NCBI GenBank assembly: GCA_947653505.1
Contig: CANTHI010000309.1
Coordinates: 1 to 5,137, forward strand
DNA length: 5,137 nt
From: an uncultured Eubacterium sp.
Lineage (GTDB): Bacteria > Bacillota_A > Clostridia > Lachnospirales > Lachnospiraceae
Reading direction: 5' to 3'
Of the stretch, positions 1 through 5,071 are shown piece after piece (positions within the stretch are counted from its first letter, which is position 1; the number at the start of each line of letters is the position of its first letter). Under the pieces are notes generated by a model that was given only the letters and a program-made list of their open reading frames with translations, ran no database searches and was not told the origin of the DNA. The position numbers and the translations under genes are program-made.

Positions 1-643
1 CATGCAGCCAGACAGCCATAAAACAGGCTGACAGACTTGCGAAGACTAAAATTGCAGCCCGTTTTATCTTTTCCGGGAAAAAAACGATCTTTTTTCTTTT
101 CCTGTCTTTGGGACCGCTGTCTGAATCATGCATCAGCCATAGCGCAAGCTTTTCCAGCTCTTCCTGATGGTCCGGACAGCTGAATGCAGCCGCACGGTTT
201 CTTTTCTTTTGAGAACTTTCAGAAACATCCTGCTGTTGCTTTTCGGCCAGCTGTATTCCTGTCTTTTCTTTTAACACAGGAATAAACGCCATGCCCAGTT
301 GTGTTTGAAAGTATCTGTCCGGTTCTGCTTCTAATCTGCCCAGAGCTTTTATCCATTCTTTCCGGTCTCTGTTTTTATTTGCATGTATGAAGTTCTGTAA
401 ATGTCCGATATCTTTTGTCAATGCCGGCCAAATCTTTCCTGCACCAGCTGTCCCGGCATCGGAAATCTGCTTTAGTATTTCGAGAAATGCGTCTCCCAGA
501 CATCCGGGAAGTATTTTTTGCTGATTTTTCTGCAATTTCCGGCAGAAAGACCGCATCTGGGAACTGTTCATGCGCCAGACTGCAGCTATGATTCTTTTCA
601 TATCAGATAACGTTTTTTCTTCTGTTGTCCAATCTAACAGCAT
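1..643 (-). CDS. Membrane protein of unknown function, C-terminus cut by window edge
   Basis: This frame is open from an ATG at 643 to the left edge (214 codons and one base, no stop), so only the N-terminal part is visible. The start is well supported: AAAGGAG ends five bases before the ATG. I do not recognise the family. Residues 1-190 are hydrophilic, probably helical and cytoplasmic, starting MLLDWTTEEKTLSDMKRII, with a basic stretch KDRKRKK at about 179-185. A hydrophobic segment, AAILVFASLSACFMAVWL, fills about 196-213 and looks like a membrane helix with the N-terminus inside. There is no signal peptide and no zinc-ribbon or FHA motif. It begins 29 bases after the stop of the FHA-gene tail with no terminator between, so it is probably in the same operon. 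It may be a membrane partner or an output component of the phosphorylation module. That role is inferred from position only. Confidence 0.8.
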   Translation of the reverse strand, partial: MLLDWTTEEKTLSDMKRIIAAVWRMNSSQMRSFCRKLQKNQQKILPGCLGDAFLEILKQISDAGTAGAGKIWPALTKDIGHLQNFIHANKNRDRKEWIKALGRLEAEPDRYFQTQLGMAFIPVLKEKTGIQLAEKQQQDVSESSQKKRNRAAAFSCPDHQEELEKLALWLMHDSDSGPKDRKRKKIVFFPEKIKRAAILVFASLSACFMAVWLH

Positions 644-648
644 GTCCG

Positions 649-655
649 CTCCTTT
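649..655 (-). promoter_or_regulatory. Ribosome binding site of the left-edge membrane-protein gene
   Basis: AAAGGAG on the minus strand with a five-base spacer to the ATG at 643. It fixes the start of the truncated gene and is the strongest Shine-Dalgarno site in the window. Confidence 0.75.
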
Positions 656-672
656 CCCGCATTTGCTTCAGA

Positions 673-1338
673 CTAGTTTTTACACATACTCTTTGCTGCC
701 GCCAGGCCAATAGCTGCGATTCCGCATATGACGGCAAGCAGCAGAAATATATCATTGCCTACTCCTGCGCCTGTCTTGTAATTTTGGTCCAGCTTTGCAT
801 AACTATTTGATGTCCTGCCTGATGTGACCGTTTTCGCTGTATAAACTGTCTCTCCGGCATATGGCTCTGCACGGTCCGCGCTGGAGACTTCAGCCTCGCT
901 GATTTTTTCTTTGTCATCTGCCCATTCGATATCTTCCATATCGTCATCTGCTCCCGTCCATGCATCTGTCCATTCGTCATCGCCATCTGCCCATTCGTCA
1001 TCATCTTCCACATTTTCCGAATCTTCATCTGCCTGTCCGTCATCACTCTGCGCCCCGTCTGAAGTCTGCCTATCCGGGTCCTGATCCGATGACTCTGAGG
1101 ACTGTCCGCCTTCCTGCTGACCGGAAAAATCATCGTAAGCCCCGTCTCCATTCTGATCCACGGAGCCATCGGACTGTCCGCCTTCCTGCTGATCGGTGGA
1201 ACCATCGGAATCCCCGTTTCCATTCTGATCTGAAGAACTGTCGGAATACTCTCCTTCCTGCTGATCCAAAGAACCGCCGGAATCCCCGTCTTCCATTTGA
1301 CCTGTGGAATTGCCGGACTGTTTCCCTCCATCGTTCAT
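673..1338 (-). CDS. Acidic repeat and tail-anchor segment, probable frameshifted 3' part of the FHA gene
   Basis: This frame lies one base off the upstream FHA frame. It is open from just after a stop at about 1420 to the TAG at 673; the coordinates given start at its first plausible ATG (221 residues). Residues 1-96 are eight 12-residue repeats of the form DQQEGGQSDGSV alternating with DQNGDG-type units. Residues 112-127 read DDDEWADGDDEWTDAW and begin an acidic Trp-rich stretch. Residues 196-215 are hydrophobic (FLLLAVICGIAAIGLAAAKS), followed by the short end MCKN, which is typical of a C-terminal tail anchor. Low-complexity acidic linkers ending in a helix suit the C-terminus of a cytoplasmic FHA protein far better than the Arg-rich tail in the other frame. 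The ATG at 1338 does have AGGAG upstream, but with only a three-base gap, so independent translation is possible though less likely than a single protein of about 464 residues broken by a frameshift. Confidence 0.65.
   Translation of the reverse strand: MNDGGKQSGNSTGQMEDGDSGGSLDQQEGEYSDSSSDQNGNGDSDGSTDQQEGGQSDGSVDQNGDGAYDDFSGQQEGGQSSESSDQDPDRQTSDGAQSDDGQADEDSENVEDDDEWADGDDEWTDAWTGADDDMEDIEWADDKEKISEAEVSSADRAEPYAGETVYTAKTVTSGRTSNSYAKLDQNYKTGAGVGNDIFLLLAVICGIAAIGLAAAKSMCKN
1051..1338 (-). repeat. Eight tandem 36-bp repeats coding a 12-residue acidic unit
   Basis: In the acidic tail frame the units begin MNDGGK, GQMEDG, DQQEGE, DQNGNG, DQQEGG, DQNGDG, GQQEGG and DQDPDR, exactly 12 residues apart, most with an S-D/G-G/S-S pattern in the second half. 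DQQEG and DQNG types alternate, giving a 72-bp higher-order period (for example gat cag cag gaa against gat cag aat gga). The repeat is coding and in frame, and has no unique spacers. Such arrays can change copy number by slippage or recombination. Confidence 0.85.
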
Positions 1339-2068
1339 TTTCTCCTGTTCTATCTGCTTTCTGCAGCTGTCCCCACCGGAATCCATCTCTGGAACAAAGC
1401 GGCACAAACAGCAGATCTACTTCCCCGACTGTAATGATATCCCCCTGCTTTAACACCTGCGGCTGCAAAATGAGCTCGTCGTTCAGATATGCCAGCTCCC
1501 TGGATTCACCAGGCTGCACCAGAAAAACACTCTTTTTTGGTTCATACAGCAGCGTGGCATGCTTTTCCCGCGATACTGTCGGCTCGCCCCTCAAAGCAAT
1601 ATCCATCGACTCCGAACGGCCGATATAATTTTTTCCAACACACAGCCGGTAATCTCTTCCGATATTTTTCCCTTTCAGACAGACCACCCAGCCAACAGCC
1701 GGTTCCAGAGAGAACTCCCTGTCAGCTCTTTTTACGCTGTAAAAGCTCTGTGTCCTGTCAGCGTCATCATCTACTCCTCCCATAAACTCAAATCCCGTGT
1801 CTGCGACCGGTATGGCGCCATCCGTCTGCTCCAGGTTATCCGCATATGTGCCCTGAAACATATCCCCGCCATACAACTCTCTTCCCCATGTAACATCAGA
1901 TTCCGGTCCGCTGTCCGTATTTGCACCGGACGATAATTCCTGATGATATGACGCATAAGACTGCGTGACGTCGCATTCATCTTCCGTAATACCCGCAGAA
2001 CAGTGCGGGCAGGCCGGATATTTTGCGTCATAAATATTCCCACATTTTTCACATTTCCTCTGATTCAT
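1130..2068 (-). CDS. Zinc-ribbon and FHA-domain protein, 5' frame of an apparently frameshifted gene
   Basis: An N-terminal zinc ribbon uses C6, C9, C20 and C23 (CEKC...CPHC). An acidic, probably disordered linker (about 25-120) contains two TQS sites, T35 (DVTQSY) and T106 (DADRTQSFY). A forkhead-associated domain spans about 124-234: GR at 150-151, S166-R-E-K-H170 and N196 match the usual phosphothreonine-pocket positions, and it ends FVPLCSRDGFRW. FHA domains bind phosphothreonine peptides, so this is the likely reader and substrate of the neighbouring kinase and PP2C. From about residue 233 the frame becomes a basic aromatic tail (RRGFRRFF-like), which is an off-frame reading of the acidic repeats, so the native product probably switches to the frame ending at 673. 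The start ATG follows AGGG by eight bases, with AAGGA further upstream. It lies 56 bases after the PP2C stop, probably cotranscribed. The product is cytoplasmic, or membrane-tethered if the tail is joined. Confidence 0.85.
   Translation of the reverse strand: MNQRKCEKCGNIYDAKYPACPHCSAGITEDECDVTQSYASYHQELSSGANTDSGPESDVTWGRELYGGDMFQGTYADNLEQTDGAIPVADTGFEFMGGVDDDADRTQSFYSVKRADREFSLEPAVGWVVCLKGKNIGRDYRLCVGKNYIGRSESMDIALRGEPTVSREKHATLLYEPKKSVFLVQPGESRELAYLNDELILQPQVLKQGDIITVGEVDLLFVPLCSRDGFRWGQLQKADRTGENERWRETVRQFHRSNGRRGFRRFFGSAGRRVFRQFFRSEWKRGFRWFHRSAGRRTVRWLRGSEWRRGLR
1338..1375 (-). other. Site of the apparent one-base frameshift in the FHA gene
   Basis: The FHA frame looks genuine through FRW (codon 232, bases 1375-1373), and the acidic repeats are in register in the other frame from 1338, so the shift must lie between. 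Removing one base restores one frame (it is a +1 shift). The runs where a base could have been gained are GGGG (1371-1374, minus-strand sense) and AAAA (1338-1341). Loss of one G would read FRWDSCRKQIEQEK into the repeats. The sequence alone cannot tell mutation, sequencing error and recoding apart. Confidence 0.6.
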
Positions 2069-2090
2069 AACCGCTGCCCTGTCCTTTCCC

Positions 2091-2118
2091 TTTTCTTATG
2101 TATATTTTTCTTATGTAT
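2091..2118. repeat. Two 13-bp direct repeats in the PP2C-FHA gap
   Basis: TTTTCTTATGTAT occurs at 2091-2103 and again at 2106-2118 on the plus strand, a 15-base period, between the PP2C stop and the FHA ribosome binding site. In the transcript it reads ATACATAAGAAAA twice. No terminator-like stem is present, so the gap looks transcribed. A binding-site role is possible but unproven. Confidence 0.5.
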
Positions 2119-2124
2119 CACTGA

Positions 2125-3492
2125 TTACCTGCCGTCAATTTTTTCCATCGCATATTCCAAAACCAGAGCGGACGTGTTATCCTGTGAACGTGTATTTTTA
2201 CGCGTCGCTGTCTGTACAAGCATCCGGGCTTTCTGACTGGCTCCGCCTGCCTGATTCATCAGGATTTCCCGTATCTGTCCGTCTGGTATTGTCTTTGTAA
2301 TCCCATCACTGCACAAAAGCAGGATATCGTTTACCTGCAGCCGGATTGGCCGGAGATTGCGTCCGATCAGGCCGGAGCTGCCAATATTGCCTACTCCAAG
2401 AAAACTCGTAAGCGCCCCGCTCCCTTTCTGCGCCCTTGCCTCTTCGGCACTCATCCCCATCTGCATCAGATGAAGCATATAATTATGGTCCTGTGTCTGC
2501 CGCTCAAGCCTGCCCTGCCGCAGCAGATACATGCGGCTGTCACCAGCCGATATCCAGTAAAGCCTGTCATTTTCCACAGCCGCCGCAACAACCGTAGTGC
2601 CGGAAGCGCCGCCAGAATAATGATAAATCAGGCGGTCGATCCGCTGTACCTCAGACAGCAGAAATGCCGGAAGCTGAATACCCGGATCGTCCTTTATTTT
2701 TGCAAAATCTTTTCCCAATATTTGCACAGCCGTACGGCTGGCTTTTCCGCCGTCTTCCATGCCTCCCATGCCATCGCACACCACCGCGAGCACCCGGACC
2801 ATTTTTTTGCCGGATAGCGGAACCGTACCCGTCGCAGACACATAAATCGCATCCTGCTGATACTTCCGGTTGCCCTGCTCCATATACTGATACAAATGCA
2901 AAACCGGCACAAGCACCTTCCGCCGGTTTTGCCCGCCCGCAGATTTCTGCACGGCACCGCTCCCATGCCTCTGAGACTGCTGCACAGCGCTTCCCATGCC
3001 CGGCGTCTGCCGGACACTGCTGCTTCTCGTGCCTGATGTCCGCGGAGCACTGCTGCTTCTCGTACCCGGTGTGTCCAATATCTGCTGCATACTGTCGCTG
3101 CTCATGTCCAATGTCTGCTGCATACTGTCGCTGCTCACGTCCAATGTCTGCTGCATGCTGCTGTTTCCCATATCTAATATCTGTTGCATACTGCCGCTTC
3201 CCGTGTCTGAAACATATGGCGGCATGCCACTATTTCCCGTGTCTGCTGCATACGGCATAACGCTGCTTCCTGTATCCGGAACATACGGCATACCATTACT
3301 TTCCATATCTGTGGCATATGGCATAATTTCCCCCGCATCCGGATATCTGTATCTGTCGTTTTCTCCCGCCTGCCAGGATTCCTGCATACTATTTATTTCT
3401 CTATCTGGAAACTTCTGTTCTGCGGATTCCTGTATGGTATGCATCCGCCCTGCCTGTGCCGCCTCCCGCTCTTTTTTCCTGCGAAACCACAT
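2125..3492 (-). CDS. PP2C-family Ser/Thr protein phosphatase with N-terminal repeat region
   Basis: A metal-dependent PP2C (PPM) phosphatase of 455 residues, expected to remove phosphate from Ser/Thr targets of the adjacent kinase. The catalytic domain occupies about 198-450: GNRKYQQDA with metal-ligand D214, VVCDGMGG with D240-G241, SGTTVVAAAV near 297-306, AGDSR with D318, LLCSDG with D396, and SQDNTSALVLE with D438-N439. All main metal-binding acidic residues are present, so it should be active. Residues 1-190 are not part of the fold: a basic start MWFRRKKERE, then about twelve 11-residue repeats rich in Met, Gln, Ser, Thr and Asp. There is no membrane segment, so it is cytoplasmic. The start is secure: GGAGG lies seven bases before the ATG, and the ATG overlaps the kinase stop (TAATG), implying translational coupling and matched kinase and phosphatase output. 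It resembles stand-alone PP2Cs such as PrpC/Stp with an added N-terminal extension. Confidence 0.95.
   Translation of the reverse strand: MWFRRKKEREAAQAGRMHTIQESAEQKFPDREINSMQESWQAGENDRYRYPDAGEIMPYATDMESNGMPYVPDTGSSVMPYAADTGNSGMPPYVSDTGSGSMQQILDMGNSSMQQTLDVSSDSMQQTLDMSSDSMQQILDTPGTRSSSAPRTSGTRSSSVRQTPGMGSAVQQSQRHGSGAVQKSAGGQNRRKVLVPVLHLYQYMEQGNRKYQQDAIYVSATGTVPLSGKKMVRVLAVVCDGMGGMEDGGKASRTAVQILGKDFAKIKDDPGIQLPAFLLSEVQRIDRLIYHYSGGASGTTVVAAAVENDRLYWISAGDSRMYLLRQGRLERQTQDHNYMLHLMQMGMSAEEARAQKGSGALTSFLGVGNIGSSGLIGRNLRPIRLQVNDILLLCSDGITKTIPDGQIREILMNQAGGASQKARMLVQTATRKNTRSQDNTSALVLEYAMEKIDGR
2926..3324 (-). repeat. About twelve tandem 33-bp repeats coding an 11-residue unit in PP2C
   Basis: Residues 57-189 of the phosphatase divide into 11-residue units (one of 12) starting at 57, 68, 79, 90, 102, 113, 124, 135, 146, 157, 168 and 179. 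The first four are MPYxxDTGSSx-like, the next four MQQxLDxxSDS-like, and the last four degenerate (SSSAPRTSGTR, SSSVRQTPGMG, SAVQQSQRHGS, GAVQKSAGGQN). The DNA of the MQQ units is nearly identical, which shows recent duplication. The region is Ser/Thr-rich and probably disordered. Confidence 0.85.
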
Positions 3493-4835
3493 TATTCTAC
3501 CTCCAGCAAAAACTGATACTTTTGTGAAACTTCATAAAACATGGTTCCTGCCGGGAATAAAACATTTTTATGCTTTTCCAGCCTGCCCTGCGGCCCATAT
3601 ATCCCATGCTCTGAATTGTCATACACCTGAAACGCATTTGCGTCCGGCAGATATGTAACATAGCAATGTTCCCTGCTGATATTGCGGTCCGTCCGGTCAA
3701 TAATAATATCGCACTTATCGGTCAGCGTTCTCCCCATCAGCATTGGCTGATATGGCGGCCGCAGCCAGCGCTGCTTTCTTCCGCCTGCTTCCATACGGCT
3801 CAGATACCCCTGCGCCTGCACATCTTTTGTATCAGGCAAAGGCGGTACTGCACCACCGCCTTTTGCAATAGCCCGGCGCATTTCGTCGTAAAACTGCCCC
3901 ATGTCCGGAATCCTTTTTTTTGGCTCCATTTCCAATGCCTTTTGGATAACCCTGGACACCCTTGGCGGCACCTGGCAGATCGATGAAAGCTCTGTCAGTC
4001 TGCTCCCCTTTCTCATACGCTCCATTGCCTGCGGCACACGTTCGCCGGAAACCATGTAATAGTAAGTCGACGCAAGAGCATACACATCCGTCCAGGTACC
4101 CTGGTTTCCTGTCGTATAATACTGTTCCGGTGGAGCAAACCCGTGCTTAATGAGCACAGAAAATTCACCCTTTGCATTCTTTTCCTTTTGCAGGTATTCT
4201 CTGGCGGCTCCAAAATCAATCAGGATCACCTGCCCACTCTTCGTCAGAAAAATATTCTCCGGACTGATATCCCTGTGAATAATGCCCTTCTCATGAACAC
4301 GCATCAGCGTTCTCATAGCCGACAGCAGAATGGCCGTTGCTTTTTCATAAGGGATCCTCTCCCCGTTTGCTTTAAACTCCTGCCTGAGCGTCCAGCCATC
4401 CAGAAAATCCATCACAAAATAAGCAGTCCCATTTTCCCTAAAGCAATCCCAAATATTGACAATACTCTTAATATTTGACATATCATGCAGACATCTGGCC
4501 TCTTCCATAAACTTTTCGATTCCGTGCTGGTACGCTTCCTCCTGCGACAGCGTCAGCGCCGTCACACTGACATCGTCACGCCCACGCGCAGAAAATTCCG
4601 ACGGAAAATATTCCTTGACCGCGCACCTCCGGCGTGACCTGCCGTCCAGCGCCAGATACGTAATCCCAAATCCGCCTTTCCCCAGCACCCTGCCAATCCA
4701 ATACCTTTGCTTTAACTGTACGCCTGGCGCAAGGCTGAAATGCGCCCCCATACCCTGATTCTGATAATTGCAGGATGGGCAGCGTATCCCGTCATAACCT
4801 GCGCGAAAGCAGTTCGGACAATATATAAACCGCAT
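3492..4835 (-). CDS. Ser/Thr protein kinase with N-terminal zinc ribbon and C-terminal FHA domain
   Basis: The 447-residue product starts with a zinc ribbon (C6, C9, C19, C22). A Hanks-type kinase domain follows at about 40-320: glycine loop GKGGFG 52-57, VAIK-type lysine K74 (CAVKEYFP), helix-C glutamate E112, catalytic loop HRDISPEN 187-194 with D189 and N194, DFG 207-209, GFAPPEQY ending the activation loop, and D250 in helix F. Serine replaces the usual lysine two residues after HRD (S191). An FHA domain fills about 364-447 (G368-R369, S387-R-E-H390, N407). It has no membrane helix or PASTA repeats, so it is cytoplasmic and unlike PknB/PrkC. Expected role: phosphorylate Thr/Ser on partners and dock to phosphothreonine through its FHA domain. 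I prefer ATG 4835 because AAGGTGA sits five bases upstream and the ribbon then begins at C6, as in the FHA protein. A GTG at 4844 would add three residues. It is the first gene of the cluster and overlaps PP2C by one base. Confidence 0.95.
   Translation of the reverse strand: MRFIYCPNCFRAGYDGIRCPSCNYQNQGMGAHFSLAPGVQLKQRYWIGRVLGKGGFGITYLALDGRSRRRCAVKEYFPSEFSARGRDDVSVTALTLSQEEAYQHGIEKFMEEARCLHDMSNIKSIVNIWDCFRENGTAYFVMDFLDGWTLRQEFKANGERIPYEKATAILLSAMRTLMRVHEKGIIHRDISPENIFLTKSGQVILIDFGAAREYLQKEKNAKGEFSVLIKHGFAPPEQYYTTGNQGTWTDVYALASTYYYMVSGERVPQAMERMRKGSRLTELSSICQVPPRVSRVIQKALEMEPKKRIPDMGQFYDEMRRAIAKGGGAVPPLPDTKDVQAQGYLSRMEAGGRKQRWLRPPYQPMLMGRTLTDKCDIIIDRTDRNISREHCYVTYLPDANAFQVYDNSEHGIYGPQGRLEKHKNVLFPAGTMFYEVSQKYQFLLEVE
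3500..3504 (-). promoter_or_regulatory. Ribosome binding site of the PP2C gene inside the kinase 3' end
   Basis: GGAGG with a seven-base spacer to the ATG at 3492, lying within the last kinase codons. With the TAATG stop-start overlap it indicates coupled translation of kinase and phosphatase. Confidence 0.75.
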
Positions 4836-4840
4836 CCTGC

Positions 4841-4847
4841 TCACCTT
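4841..4847 (-). promoter_or_regulatory. Ribosome binding site favouring the ATG start of the kinase
   Basis: AAGGTGA on the minus strand ends five bases before ATG 4835 and matches the 3' half of the AAGGAGGTGA consensus. The alternative GTG at 4844 lies inside this motif and has only AAAGG four bases upstream of it. Confidence 0.5.
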
Positions 4848-4852
4848 ACCTT

Positions 4853-4871
4853 TATTTTATTCCATAAAATA
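4853..4871. repeat. AT-only inverted repeat just upstream of the kinase ribosome binding site
   Basis: TATTTTAT and ATAAAATA (8-bp arms) flank TCC. In the mRNA a weak stem would end a few bases before the kinase ribosome binding site. It could be an operator or a minor translation-modulating stem, or chance in AT-rich DNA. Confidence 0.35.
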
Positions 4872-4965
4872 TCTGCGGCACATGATACCAGCATCCTGCC
4901 CTTCAGTTATTTATCCTGATCAAGTGGCAAATATCATCTGTTTTGCCCATTATTTCCCATTACCT

Positions 4966-4980
4966 TCTGTATCTTACAGA
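4966..4980. repeat. Short palindrome over the putative -10 region
   Basis: TCTGTA and TACAGA are perfect 6-bp arms around TCT. The dyad covers the candidate -10 hexamer, which is where a repressor operator would often lie. It is also short enough to be chance. Confidence 0.35.
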
Positions 4981-4996
4981 TATAACCAACTATCAA
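4968..4996 (-). promoter_or_regulatory. Possible sigma-A type promoter for the kinase operon
   Basis: On the minus strand TTGATA (4996-4991, five of six against TTGACA) is followed after 17 bases by GATACA (4973-4968, only three of six against TATAAT). This would give a leader of roughly 125 bases before the kinase start. The -10 is weak, and other AT-rich hexamers nearby could serve, so this is only the best-spaced candidate. Confidence 0.25.
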
Positions 4997-5021
4997 AAAT
5001 TGTACTTTCTGATAGTCGGTT
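4984..5021. repeat. 16-bp inverted repeat with a 6-base loop upstream of the kinase
   Basis: AACCAACTATCAAAAA (4984-4999) and TTTCTGATAGTCGGTT (5006-5021) are inverted copies around TTGTAC. The only two mismatches become G-U pairs in a minus-strand transcript, so an RNA made in the operon direction could pair along the whole stem. There is no U-run after it, so it is not a standard terminator. The inner arm overlaps the candidate -35 hexamer. Confidence 0.7.
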
Positions 5022-5040
5022 TATAAATGTAATAAAGTCG

Positions 5041-5071
5041 CAGGAATCCCGTTTTTTAGAAAAAAATCCTG
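5041..5071. repeat. Imperfect inverted repeat with T6/A6 core
   Basis: CAGGA (5041-5045) pairs with TCCTG (5067-5071), and TTTTTT (5052-5057) pairs with AAAAAA (5061-5066) around AGA, with six unpaired bases on one side. It is weak, and could be the remnant of a terminator for an upstream gene or simple A/T-rich sequence. Confidence 0.25.

Noticed and set aside
673..780. Sortase-type cell-wall signal (KTGAGVGN, then a hydrophobic helix, then a Lys near the end)
   Set aside because: No LPxTG motif, no signal peptide, and the joined protein has cytoplasmic FHA and zinc-ribbon domains, so a tail anchor is the better reading.
759..1331. Third minus-strand open frame of 190 residues across the acidic repeats
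   Set aside because: It is open only because the 36-bp repeats lack stops in all frames. It yields an Ile/Pro/Met/Arg-rich sequence with no domain and no supported start.
1394..1402. prfB-like +1 recoding motif (CTT TGT after FVP)
   Set aside because: There is no in-frame stop at the shift point, and the FHA frame still matches the family ending (FRW) past this position.
960..1628. Long plus-strand open frame rich in His, Arg and Pro
   Set aside because: It is antisense to the repeat and FHA coding region, has compositionally biased sequence caused by the repeats, and has no ribosome binding site or recognisable domain.
2926..3324. Possible CRISPR array (regular units of 33 bases)
   Set aside because: Units are directly adjacent with no unique spacers and are in frame within a coding sequence.
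2664..3658. Plus-strand Cys/Pro-rich open frames opposite the phosphatase repeats
   Set aside because: They are antisense shadows of the 33-bp repeats; the minus strand carries a clear PP2C with all catalytic motifs.
4984..5021. Rho-independent terminator
   Set aside because: The stem is AT-rich and no T-run follows it on either strand; the T/A runs lie inside the arms.
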